This document shows positions 24,211 to 35,199 of a stretch of 64,000 bases of DNA, one piece after another. The stretch covers positions 248,001-312,000 of the forward strand of contig JAFEKR010000010.1 of the NCBI GenBank assembly GCA_019022495.1, in the 5' to 3' direction. The DNA comes from Epichloe hybrida (taxonomy: Eukaryota > Ascomycota > Sordariomycetes > Hypocreales > Clavicipitaceae). The notes under the pieces were generated by a model. The model had not been told where the DNA came from. It searched no databases and saw only the letters and a program-made list of their open reading frames with translations. Position numbers and translations under genes: made by a program. The number at the start of each line of letters is the position of its first letter. The stretch's first letter is position 1.

Positions 24211-25090
24211 TATATACCTTATAATAAGTATAGTATATTATATAAAAGTTAGTCTTACTATTATTTTTAAAAATAAGTTAAACTTATTTCTATAGCTTAT
24301 TTAAGCTATATAAGGTAACTAAAATATACTATTAAGAATCTATTAAAATATTATAAATATTTTCTATTATATTCTTTCTTTATATATTATTATAATAAGA
24401 TATATAAAGTTACTATATATAACTTCTTAAAGCTTTAGAATTATAAAGCTTAAAGTAATATTTAATTAGTTTAAATAGTAAATAAATAGTTTAAGCTTTT
24501 TTTAAGTTCTTATTTTATTAATAATAATATTTGAGTACTAAGTATATAGTCTATTAACTTATAGATATTTATTTAGATTTCTAATTTAATTTAATTATAT
24601 TAGTTTAGGGTATTTTTTAATTAAATTAATTAAATTAATAAAAGAAATATAAAATAATTCCTAATAATAGTAAATAAAATAATTAGAAGGTTTTTCTTAA
24701 AGTTATATTAGTAAAATAAAGTAATAAGTATAATAGTATTATTAAAAAGTTATAATATTATATATAACACTAGTTATAGTAAAATGTTTAAAATAATATA
24801 ATATTATAAATTATATAACTAATTAGATAAAATAGCTAATAATAAAAGGTTTCTATTAACTAATTCTCTTTTAATCCTAATAATAACCTTAGCTAATAAA
24901 AAGTCCCACTTTTTTTTAACCTAACAATACATTTGTATTATTTGTAGTTAGTGTAGTTACTACAAATTAATTTGTATTTAATACAATATAATATAATAAA
25001 TATAAATTTTTTCAAATACAATACAAATACAAAATTTTCCGAAAAAATACAATAAATACAATACAAACAATACTCTGGTTATAAGGCATG

Positions 25091-25293
25091 TGTGAGGCCC
25101 TACTCATAACAACACCCGTAATCACTAGTGCACCCCGCGGGCAGGCCATGTCCTAGGGCTAGGTCTACGTAACACTAGCGAGCCACTAGCTATAAGCTAG
25201 TGACTTATATATATAATATACTTAGACCTAGTAAGCTTTAGTTAATATACTAAAGCCCCCTATACCTCTTACCTAGCTACTATTATTCTTATA
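25091..25293 (+). repeat. 5' LTR of the Gypsy element
   Basis: The repeat is 203 bp, paired with 31623-31825. The outer part keeps CACCCCGCGGGCAGGCC, while the inner part has TATATATAATATA where the 3' copy keeps CGCACGTATAACACA. All differences seen are C-to-T or G-to-A type. Confidence 0.93.
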
Positions 25294-25299
25294 ATTCTA

Positions 25300-28200
25300 A
25301 AGCTTCTCTTACTAGCTACTTAAGAGTAATATAGGGGGGAGAACTACTTAATTCACTAGAGTAATATTAGATAATAACCTAACCCTAATAGATAAGAGTT
25401 ATACCTAAGTAAATAAGGGTAATACTATAGGTAAAGACATACTATATACTAATAAAACTACGCTTATAATAAGACCCTTTACCCCTTATAGTAAAGCTAT
25501 AGTAATACTAAAGTAAATTACTTAGCTAGAAAAACTCTAAAGATTATACGAATAAGAATAAAAACTTATTAACCTTATTAAGAGTAACTTAGGGGAAGTA
25601 TAAGGGAAAAGTAAGTAAAGAGCTAGCCTTTCCTTAAGTAATAGTAGCTAAGAGATTAGAGTTAAGAATATTACTAAGCTCTAATACCCTATAAACCCCT
25701 AGAGGCATAAGATATAGATAAATAACCTAAACCATGCCTTTAATAGGGTAAAGAAAAAATACTAACGTAATTACTAAAAGATTCTCTTTATACTTAACTA
25801 TATATACACTAACTATAAGGTAAGATAGGATAAATACCTTAATAAATAATAGGCTAATAGCTAGGATAATCTTAAGGATAATTAGGGTTAGGGTTAGACC
25901 TAGACGCTTACACTGCTTAGGGACTCTATAAACTATAATACCTAAATAGCTACATAGCTTAAGAACGCAAAGTAACGTAAGGGCTAGAGCCCTATTAAAT
26001 TTAGTATTTTCCTAGATTTACTAGAGATATACCTAGAAAAAGCCCCTAAAAAGTCCTATGCCCTTATATTCTTTATAAAGTTACTCCCTAAGCTATAGGA
26101 CTATATTAACCTATATACCTCTATTACTAGGAAAACATAAGAGAAAGTTATATAACTTACCTAGTGATTTTAAGAAGCTATACTAAAGAGTAAGCAAAAG
26201 CCTAAATATTTAGGAGATAAGGGATTATATAAGAATCCCTAATATTATAAAAATAACTTACCTTAAGGTTATAGGCTATATAGAGATTAAAGGAATAGAG
26301 ACTAAGAAAAGGGCCTAGCTATATACCTAAATAATAGCGAAATTAGGAATAAGAGATAATATTATAACTATAATAGCCTAGATTACCTTATAAATAAATA
26401 TAATAAGCTAAGGAAAGACCCCTAAGATAAATAGGGAAACTTCTTAAGGTAAAAGTAAAGGCCCTTACCTTTACCTTAAATACTAAGGTACTAATTAGGC
26501 ATTAATTTTATATACTAGTTACTATTTATAAGTATAAAGATATTAAAATAGTAGTAAATCTAGATAGCTACGCTAAGCTTAACATTATTAGCGTTAAATT
26601 CGCAAGAAACTATAAGCTTAATTAGGCTAAGGCTATAGTACCTATCCTCTAGGTAATAAGGGCCCTTATAGTCCCTTAATATAGTGTCTATAAGGTACTT
26701 ATTACTATTAAAGACTTAAGAGAGAAAGAAAAGGACCTTAAGTTACTATATATAGCTATAGATAAAAACCTAAGAGTAAGGGGAAGCCCTATCTTAATTA
26801 GGATATATATACTTACTAAAGAATATATATATCTTTATTTATACTTATAAGAGTAATAGTTTAAGAAAAAGAAAATAGCCTTTTTACTTATAACTCCCTA
26901 TAAGTTTATAAAGGTAATGTGTAATAAGGCTATTATATATGCTATTATAGGAGTTATAAAAGATAAGTTTATTACCCTTAAAGATAATAAGAAAGTAAAA
27001 GCATATAGAACTATTAAAGATATCCCTAAGGTACTATATAAGTTTAAAGATATATTTATAGTAAATAAGGTAAGTAGTTTACTATTAAGAAAGAAAACTA
27101 ATTATATAATTAACCTAATACCTAGGGCTATGCCCCTATATAGACTAATTTACTCTCTCTCCTAAAGTAAGTTAAAGGAGCTTTATAAATATATTAATAA
27201 AAACCTATAGAAAGGCTAGATAAGACTCTCTAAGAGCCTTATAGGTATACCTATTTTATTTATACTAAAGAAAGATAAAATACTTTAACTATATATAAAT
27301 TATTAAGGACTTAATAAAGTAATATAGAAAAATTACTACGCTCTCCCCTTAATTTTAAAGATCCTAGACTAGTGCTAAGAAGCTTACTACTTCTTAAAGA
27401 TTAATATTAAGGATACTTACTATTAAATCTATATTAAAGAGAGTAATAAGTAAAAGACTATGTTTTATACCTATTATAAACACTATAAATATCTTATAAT
27501 ACCCTTTAGGCTAACTAATACACTAGCTACTTTTTAGAGCTATATTTATAAAGCGCTTTATAGGCTAGTAAACACTATTTATATAGTGTATTTAGATAAT
27601 ATCCTTATTTTCTTAAAAATATAAGAGAAGTATACTATATATATTAAGGAAGTTTTAGAATATATAAGGTTAGTAAAATTATATATAAAACCCTTAAAGT
27701 GTTTATTTTACTAGAAATTAGTGAAATTCCTAGGGTTTATCCTATTAGTTAATAGTATTTTAATAAATATATATAGAGTAAATATAATCTAAGACTAGAA
27801 GAAGCCTATAAGCTTTAAAGATATATAGTCTTTCCTAGGATTCTATAACTTTTACTAAAGGTTTATTTACTAATACTCTAGGATTATAGTACCCTTATAC
27901 ACGCTAATAAAAGGTAGTTAAAATAGCATTTAGACTAGGAAGTTTATATTTAAGAGAAGAGAATAGCTAGTATTTAACTAGCTAAAAGATACCTTTTAAT
28001 AGGCACCTCTTCTCTATTATTATAACCTAAGTTAGCTAGTGCGCATTAAGATAAATACTTTAGTCTTTATAATAGTAGGAATCTTATCTTAGTAAAATAA
28101 TAAGGGCTAATAGTATTCTATAGTATTTTAGTTAAGGAAGTTTATAAATACTAAATATAATTATAGTATAGTGGATTAGGAGCTACTTACTATAGTAAAG

Positions 28201-30290
28201 TTATTTAAACACTAGTAACACTATATTAAAGGTATAGTCTTAGTAAAGGTCCTATTAGATTACTATAACTTATAGACTTTTATAAAATAGTAAAAGCTAA
28301 ATAGAAAATAGGCTAAATAGTGTATATTCCTTTACCCCTTTTACTTTATAATTAGGCATAGACCTAGGAAGAGTAACCTAGTAAATACACTATTAAGATA
28401 GTCTAATTATAAAGGTAAACCCTTAATAAATAGGTTACTTTTACTAGAGCTTTAAAAGAAAATAGTAGCTACTAAAGAACTAGTAAAAAAAGAGATACTA
28501 ATATATAAGAGAAAATATAGTAAGATGCCTTTAGGGGAGGAAAATACCCTAGTCTTAATATATTAAAGAAAATATAGTAAGATACCTTTAGGGGAGGAAA
28601 ATACCCTAGTTTTAGTAAAGAGGCTTAGTAAAATACCTTTAGGGGAGAAAAATACCCTAGCTACTATAGAGAGAGCTCTAGAGGCTAGAGTAGCCTAGTT
28701 AAGAGGCTAGTTAGCTACTATAAATCTAGTAAAAGATTAGCTAAATAAGGGTAATTTCTAGGAGAAAGTAGTATGTGTCTAAGATATTAGCATAATATAA
28801 GAGATATAGGAGACTATTAAGCCACTAAATCCTTACTAATCTAGGCTAAATAAACTATTAGTATAATTACTATAGAAGGTATAGGATTAAGATCTAGATT
28901 TATAGAAGTAAAATAGTAAGATTAATAATTCCCTAGTAAGAGGTAAGGGAAAAGCTAGTCTATAGTTATATAGTATAAGAGGCCTCCTAATATACTAAGA
29001 CTAGGTAGTTATTTCCTAGGAGCTTATCTTATAATAGGAGCTTTTATAGCTACACTATAATAATCTACTAGTAAGTTACTTTAGGACTAAATACACTCTT
29101 AAGCTATTAAAGCATTACTTCTAGTTACTAGGTATAAGTAAGTTAGTATCTAACTATATTATAAGCTATAGGGTTTACTAGCAGGTAGTAGCTAGAAGGC
29201 ATTGCCTATATAAAAGCCTTAAATCCTTGCTAATACTATAGTAACTATAGGTAAAAGTCTTAATAGATTTTATTATAGGATTACTAGTTACCTAAGTAAG
29301 TAAATAAGAGACTAATATAATCCTAGTAATTATAAACTAATTTACTAAGTACTTTATCTTCCTACCTATAACTATAATAATTAATATAGCTAAACTAGTA
29401 AAGCTTTTTTATAAGGAGATTAAACTAAGGTTTAGGGCACTAAAGGGCATTATATCTAATAGGGGATTAGTCTTTATAAGCTAATTCTAGTTAGACCTAT
29501 GCTACCTATTATATGTAAAGTAAAGGCTTTCTATAGTGTTTTACCCCTAAACTAATAGGTAAATAAAGAGAATAAACTAAGTGCTTAAGTATTACTTCTA
29601 ATACTTTATAGCTAATAACTAATAAATATAGCCTAAGTTACTCCTAATAGCCTAATTTACCTATAATAATATAGTAAATAAGACTATAAGCTACTCTCCT
29701 AATTACTCCCTTATAGGCTATTTACCTAAGTTTTACCTAGCTCTTAGGGATAAGACTAAAGAAAGGGAGGTGCTAGAAGCCTATATATATATTATAAAGC
29801 TATATAAAGTTAAAGAGTAACTAAAGTAAAACTAGGTAAAAGCTACTAAGACTTAAGTAAAGTACTATAACTAGTATTACTAGCTATTAACGCTAAAAAG
29901 AGGTAACCTAGTACTACTATTAGTAAAGAACATTAGGCTTAAGGATATAAAATAAAAGCTAACCCCTAGATTTATTAGACTATTTTAAGTACTTAATACT
30001 ATAGGAAAATAAGTATATAGACTTATATTACCTAAAAAATATAGTTAGCTATATAACATATTCTATATTAGCCTATTAGAGCTATAGAATTACTATAAAG
30101 ACACTAGAGATAAGGAAATGCTAATACTAGACTTAGAGAATAAAGATAATAAGTATAAAGTTAAGGAGGTTAAGGACTATAGGAAGACCTAAGAAAGTAA
30201 TAAATACCTAGTAAAATAGAAGGGCTAGCTAAGTAAATATAACTAATAGGTTATAGTAAAGAATATAGAAGGTGCTTAACGCGTAATTTA
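25300..30290 (+). pseudogene. Gypsy gag-pol polyprotein, RIP-disrupted
   Basis: Domains remain legible between stops. The protease-like part at about 26550-26880 includes LNIISVKFARNYKLN. An open piece at 26917-27165 (82 codons) ends with the conserved NLIPRAMPLYRLIYSLS that leads into reverse transcriptase. The polymerase runs to about 27760 with IPILFILKKDK, LINY, a PFRLTNTLATF segment and the active-site box YLDN at about 27585 (YLDD in active elements). RNase H follows at about 27830-28420. Integrase (about 29040-29740) has FTKYFIFLP and GIISNRGLVF. A chromodomain-like KYLVK-KG-LSKYN-W lies at about 30150-30285. Stops sit at Gln and Trp positions. Confidence 0.9.
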
Positions 30291-31622
30291 GGCATTTTAC
30301 TAAAATAAGTCTAGTAAGAAAAGTAGTAAGATATAAGTAAGTTATAGGTAAAAAGATATAATATTCTTATAGAAAAGGCATAGCCTTATTAGCTACTACT
30401 ACACTCTAGAATAAAAACCTTAGATTACTTACTAAAAAATAAAAGAAAACATACCTATAGAGTAAGGAGAGTTAAGGGAAACCCCTTTATAGTGGCCCTT
30501 ATATAGGAATACACTATACCCCTATAAAGAAAGTATTTACTTGCTTTCTTATTCTCCTTAATAAGGCCTTTTATTACCTAGAAAAAGCAATGCTTTACCA
30601 CGCCCTAGGGTATAAAACCTAGGTTATAAGACTATAAATATAAAGTTACCTTTATCTTCTAGATATAGAAAAGTTTATAATAGTTTTACTATAAAAGGGT
30701 TAGTAAATTAGTGGTAAAAAGGAATAGAATACTTACTACTCCTAGGATAAGCGCTAGCTATATTATAATAGAAAGTTATTACTAAGATATAATATACTAA
30801 TTATATAAAATTAATACCTCCTACCCTAAAATATAAGTAAAGCACTAGTATATAGGTAAGGAAAAGATAAACCTAGTAAACCTTTATAGCCCTTATAAGG
30901 CTAAATATAATATAGTATACTATATTAGTATAGTTAAAACCTAATATTAAGGCTAAGTAAGACCTAGTAATACTAAAGTAAGTTACCTTAGAGAATATAG
31001 AGTCCTTAGGGTTTTCCTTAATAGTATTACTAAGGGTATTTATAAGGGTTTATACCTAGTCTAAAAGGACTAAAAGGTCTAGAAAGTTACCTTTTATTGT
31101 GGCTATTACCTATATAAAGATATTAGAAATAAGGGACTAAAAGTCTAGTAAATAGTAGTATACTTATAGTATTATAGGTATTACTATATTTATAACACTA
31201 AATATAGCGTTTAGAACGCTTTACTATTATAATAGTAATAGCAGATAATTTAATAGGGAATTAATAGTTAATCTTAGTAGTTTAGGCTTAGATAAAGGGT
31301 TTTTCTTAAAGTCTACACACCTAGTATATAAATAGTATATATAGGAATATTTCTTTAAGGGAATATATTTAGCTTCTATAATAAAAATATAGTAATAGGT
31401 AAGGGCAAAGTAAAAGTATCTAAAGGTATAATAATAATTTATAGAAAACTTATCTAGTATTATAGAAAAGAAAAGTATATAATATAATAGGGAGTTACTA
31501 GTAAATTTATACTTAAGTGCTACTTATTATTTATTATTATTTTAATATAGTAGCTAGGTAGTAAATAGCTATATAATAGCTAGTAAGCTATTTAGGAGCC
31601 TAGCTATAAGTAAGGGGGCAAT

Positions 31623-31825
31623 TATAAGGCCTTACTTATAATAACACCTGTAATTACTAGTGCACCCTGCGGGTAGACTATGTCCTAGGGCTAGGTTCAC
31701 GTGACACTAGCAAGCTACTAGCTATAAGCTAGTGACTCGCACGTATAACACACTTAGACCTAGCAAGCTTTAGTTAATATACCAGAGCCCCCCATACCTC
31801 TTGCCTAGCTACCATTGTTCTCACA
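31623..31825 (+). repeat. 3' LTR of the Gypsy element
   Basis: The left third is mutated (TATAAGGCCTTAC for TGTGAGGCCCTAC) and the right two-thirds are intact, ending TTGTTCTCACA before the GCATG duplication. Confidence 0.93.
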
Positions 31826-31830
31826 GCATG

Positions 31831-33896
31831 TAAAAACACACTAATACCTATTACTATTCTAATAAGAAAAGTTATAATAGTCTAGATTAACTAAAAGGCT
31901 ATATCTAGGTCCCTAAGGAAGCTCTTTTAATATAACCTATAATCTCTAGCGCTTAGCTTTACCTATAGCATAGATCTTACACTCTATAAGCTTAGGTCCT
32001 ATTAATTTAATGCTAAGAGTAGCGTTTATAATCTCTATAAAGGCCTTCTTGCCTAAATAATTATATTATTAATACTAAAGCTTTATATCTCCTTTTATAG
32101 GTAGCCTTAGTGCTTTACTAGTTATAGCGTAGGCCTCTTTTAGGTTATCTAAGAGTATAGATAATATATAAAGCTTATTAATATTATAAAGTTTAGTAAT
32201 AGGATACTTTCCTTAGAATAGGAAGCTTTTCTTTTAGTTTTAACAAATCCCTGCCTTTATTAGAATTATTGCTAATACTAGGTTTATATAGAATTCTAGA
32301 ATTAGTAAAGCACTTTACACTATAATCCTTCTTAGCCTTTATAATACTAGATCTATAATGGATATATAGACTAGTCCTTATCCTAAGGATATATAGATTA
32401 TACCTCTAGCTCTAACCTCTATTATAATAGTTCTATTAAACTTAGACTATTTAAACTAATAAATATTATTAAAAATATAAACATTAGCTCTAGAATTATA
32501 GATAACTATATTCTAATTCCCTTTAGAGCTATCTATAGTATTTAAAGTTAAATATATAACTTCCTTTAAAGGTTAAGAGCTCTATAAGTAAATAAATAAT
32601 AATATATTCATAGTCTTCTCTTCTAGAGTCACTATAAGTAAGTTATTTATTAGGTTTTACAATAGGATAATAATATTGCTATTTTTCTCCCTTTTCTCTA
32701 GCTTCTAACTTATAGCTTTTAATCTCTCTTATAAGTTCTCCTTTAGATATCTCTTAATATTATCTTTAGAGTTTTTCCTAACTTCCTAGTCCTTAGGAGT
32801 AGCCTTTAGCTTATAAAGAGCCTTAAATAAATTATAGGATTCCTATTACTTTAATATATTATAAACATTATAACTAGAGTATTTAAGGCACTTCTTTTAT
32901 TCTAATTTACTTTAACTATTTAATCTTTTAGTAATAATAGTGTTATTAGCTAATTTTATTATTATTAAGCTTTAAGGAGCTTTATAATCACTTTTAAACT
33001 TACTAACTACTTTAAGGAAGCTATAGTTCTCTCCTTTATTTAGTAAGTTATTTTATTTCTTCTAGAATACCTTAAATTTACTTTAAAGAGAGATAATAAA
33101 CTTATATAGTATTATCTCCTTAGTTTATTAAGTCTTAAGATCTAGATAATTCCTTTATAGTACCTTTATTATTATAGCTTACTTATACTAATTATAAGTA
33201 CCTTTAGCTTATAAGTAATTATTAAGGTAATTCTCTATAAGGATAAGTATTTTCTTAGTATTTAGCTTATATTAATTATAAAGAAGCTTAAGTATCCTAT
33301 AGGTATAATATTAAACTAACTCCTTTTCCTTTACTTTAGTGTTAAAGTTAAGAGAGTCTTATATATTCTTTAAAAGGGTCTTATAAATATACTCCCTAAT
33401 CTTTAGTATTTGCTTTAATAGGTTTATATACTTTATAAGGTTAAATTAAAGCTCTTTATATTTAAAGTTAAATTAGTTCTTTATATCTTTATAAGTAATC
33501 TTCTAATCTTTAAGAGCATTAAGGTTATTTAGCGTAATTTCTAGTCTTAGACCTCTCTAGGGGTATATAGGCATTATAGGTTCTTTAAGTAATTTAACTT
33601 TATTAGGGTTAATATACTCCTAAACGCTATATAATTCTATATAGTTCTTAACTTAGGTAAATCACTTAATCTAATCCTTCTCTAATAATAACACTATATT
33701 TAGAGTTTCTTTAGATATTATAAAGGGGAATATATTAGTTAACTAGAGCGTAAGATAAGGGTTTTAACTAATTAATAATATAATAAGGGCGTTTATCTTG
33801 TGATATTAGTAAGCGTTAATTAAATCAATTTAACAGAGCTAATAATCTTTAAAGATAGTAATAAAAATAGCGATAAAAGCCTCCTAGGCTTATAAC
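31831..33896 (-). pseudogene. Copia C 5' coding part (gag side), heavily mutated
   Basis: This 2-kb stretch lies between the Gypsy element and the minus-strand 5' LTR of Copia C, so by position it should encode gag and the start of pol on the minus strand. I can see no open frame and no secure motif. The minus strand beside 33896 carries the primer-site-like GTTATAAGCCTAGG. Confidence 0.5.
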
Positions 33897-34128
33897 TATT
33901 AAGATAAGGGTATAAATAGATAATAAAAAGCGTTTGATTTTGGTTAATTAGAGGTGCAAATAGTACCTAACTTTTATACCTAAAAGGTATATAGTACGCT
34001 ATAGTAATAACTAGTCTACAGAGGTACTTCTAATACATCGTATTTACTAATGTCTAACCTCGCGTTTTATCCTTGTTAATGCACGCTGCCCTCATATAAC
34101 CTATGCTTCAAGGGAGCTCTCCCTGACA
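33897..34128 (-). repeat. 5' LTR of Copia C (right copy)
   Basis: The 232-bp repeat pairs with 12095-12326. The left (inner) half is mutated, while the right (outer) half is intact and ends GAGCTCTCCCTGACA, followed by the ATAAC duplication. Confidence 0.9.
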
Positions 34129-34319
34129 ATAACATTTGTACAAGTCACCTAAGGTCATAGGTTCGAACCAGCTGCGTGCGCAAGCACTATAGGGCAGCCA
34201 CAACAGGGTTCTTCCTAGGCTTACAGGGAAAAAAGAGGGCCCCTAGGGGATGCGCAGTATTACTAGCTTACAAGGGGTTAAGGGGTTATAGGAAGAAGAT
34301 CACCTAGGGAAAGGGCCTA

Positions 34320-34490
34320 TGTGATAATCTAGGCTTTGCCTAGACCTAGCAATATAGGTGTTAATTGTACAAGTAAATGATAACTTATACAATGCGTATT
34401 CTTTTGTTGCCTATAGCGCAATGGAATTAGGATCAAACCCACATGGTGGCGCAGGCACCCACGATTAGCCCTATGGGCTAGACTATGACA
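34320..34490 (+). repeat. 3' LTR of the TRIM-like element
   Basis: The repeat is 171 bp, from TGTGATAATC to GACTATGACA, followed by AAAAT and the remainder of the Copia B LTR. Confidence 0.85.
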
Positions 34491-34495
34491 AAAAT

Positions 34496-34830
34496 AAAAA
34501 GTAGCCTATAAGACCTCTTTAGTGGTCTAGATTTACTAATATAGTTAGTAGGTATATAAGAGGAAGAAGATCTTTTTAATCTAGCTAGATAGCTAGGCCT
34601 CTTAATCTAATAGCCGCATTGCCTATATAACGTCACTAAAATCAATTCTATTAGTATATAAGATATTATAAAAGTCATCTAGATTAAATTCTATTAGTTA
34701 ATAACTACTAAAACCTTCTATTACGTTACATTAAATAAATATTTAACGTGGTGGTTTTACTAGTCCCTAACCGTAGAGCTATACCTATATAGCTATTACT
34801 AGCTAGCAACTAGCTCCCTATATTTTAATA
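34496..34830 (+). repeat. Last piece of the Copia B 5' LTR
   Basis: The piece continues from 11924 after the TRIM complex. It ends TATTTTAATA and is directly followed by the primer site GGTTATAAGCC, as in Copia A. Confidence 0.88.
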
Positions 34831-34888
34831 GGTTATAAGCCTAGCCTATTACTATAAAATTCTTTCTAGTGCACTTTGCGTATAGTTA

Positions 34889-35165
34889 CAGAAGACTTCC
34901 CTTCTATAAAATAGGAAAGACCTGTGAGATAGAAGCTAATTCCCTTCTATAAAAAGAAATTATTATAGTTATAGAAGACTTCCCTTCTATAAAACAGGAA
35001 GCATATAAGCAATATAGAAGCTTTCCCTTCTATAAAAAGGAAGTATAGTAAGTATAGAAGCTTTTCCCTTTTATAAAAAGGAAATTTAGCGTGAATAGAA
35101 GCTTTTCCCTTTATAAAAAGGAATTTTAGTATAAATAGAAGACTTCCCTTTTATAAAATTAGAAG
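34889..35165 (+). repeat. Seven leader hairpin repeats of Copia B
   Basis: The array matches 5472-5752 of Copia A, with about seven TTCCCTTCTATAAAA-type cores. The preserved number suggests the array is an inherited feature of the family rather than recent slippage. Confidence 0.8.
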
Positions 35166-35199
35166 ATAGATACTAATTAACAAGGTTAGGGGCCTTTTG

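Larger units (their letters stand above)
22133..25077. mobile_element. hAT-like foldback element 1, non-autonomous, carrying tandem arrays
   Basis: The element is 2,945 bp with ends CAGAGTATTG and CAATACTCTG, flanked by the exact 8-bp duplication GTTATAAG (22125-22132 and 25078-25085). The 8-bp duplication and CAG-type ends point to the hAT superfamily. The two arms (22133 to about 22560 and about 24645-25077) are inverted copies of each other for more than 400 bp, with short TACAATA-type subterminal repeats at the tips. Between them lie an array of a 10-bp unit (about 22690-23660), a TAATAG array (about 23873-23963), a GGTTATTAA array (about 23965-24066), a unique island (about 24085-24210) and about 430 bp of AT-rich spacer. 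There is no transposase and no open frame, so any movement would need a transposase in trans. It has a near-identical inverted-orientation relative at 37103-40574. Confidence 0.88.
25091..31825 (+). mobile_element. Ty3/Gypsy retrotransposon (chromovirus type), RIP-inactivated
   Basis: The element is 6,735 bp with 203-bp LTRs (25091-25293 and 31623-31825) beginning TGTGAG and ending CTCACA, flanked by GCATG (25086-25090 and 31826-31830). Gag-like sequence is followed by protease, reverse transcriptase, RNase H, integrase and a chromodomain, which is the Gypsy order. It sits in Copia C, 5 bp from the right target duplication of hAT-like element 1. About 1.3 kb between the chromodomain and the 3' LTR shows no recognisable coding. 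It is heavily RIP-mutated inside, with better preserved outer LTR ends. Confidence 0.93.
12095..34128 (-). mobile_element. Copia C: Ty1/Copia element on the minus strand, carrying three further insertions
   Basis: The 232-bp LTRs lie at 12095-12326 and 33897-34128, flanked by ATAAC (12090-12094 and 34129-34133). Minus orientation is shown three ways. On the minus strand a primer-site-like GTTATAAGCCTAGG directly follows the LTR at 33896. A G-rich polypurine tract (CCCCCC on plus, 12329-12334) lies beside the other LTR. Minus-strand coding remnants include a Copia reverse transcriptase with FFYVNNIIVLF at about 20280-20310, the YVDD box with both Asp changed to Asn. Own sequence totals about 5.4 kb once Copia D, the hAT-like element and the Gypsy element are subtracted. 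Gag-like sequence should lie at about 31840-33890, but I could not resolve motifs there. All frames are broken. Confidence 0.88.
11925..34490 (+). mobile_element. TRIM-like non-coding LTR element with 171-bp LTRs, split by Copia C
   Basis: Two 171-bp direct repeats beginning TGTGATAATC lie at 11925-12094 (plus one base at 34134) and at 34320-34490. They enclose only about 185 bp of own internal sequence (34135-34319). The element is flanked by AAAAT (11920-11924 and 34491-34495). Without the inserted Copia C its length is only about 530 bp, with no coding capacity, which fits a terminal-repeat retrotransposon in miniature. A purine-rich AGGGAAAGGG lies just before the 3' LTR. The repeats hold several hairpins and are largely unmutated, perhaps because the element is too short to trigger RIP. 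A tRNA-derived SINE-like origin is an alternative: TGGCGCAATGG in the LTR resembles an A box, and GGTTCGAACC at about 34157 a B box. Confidence 0.75.
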
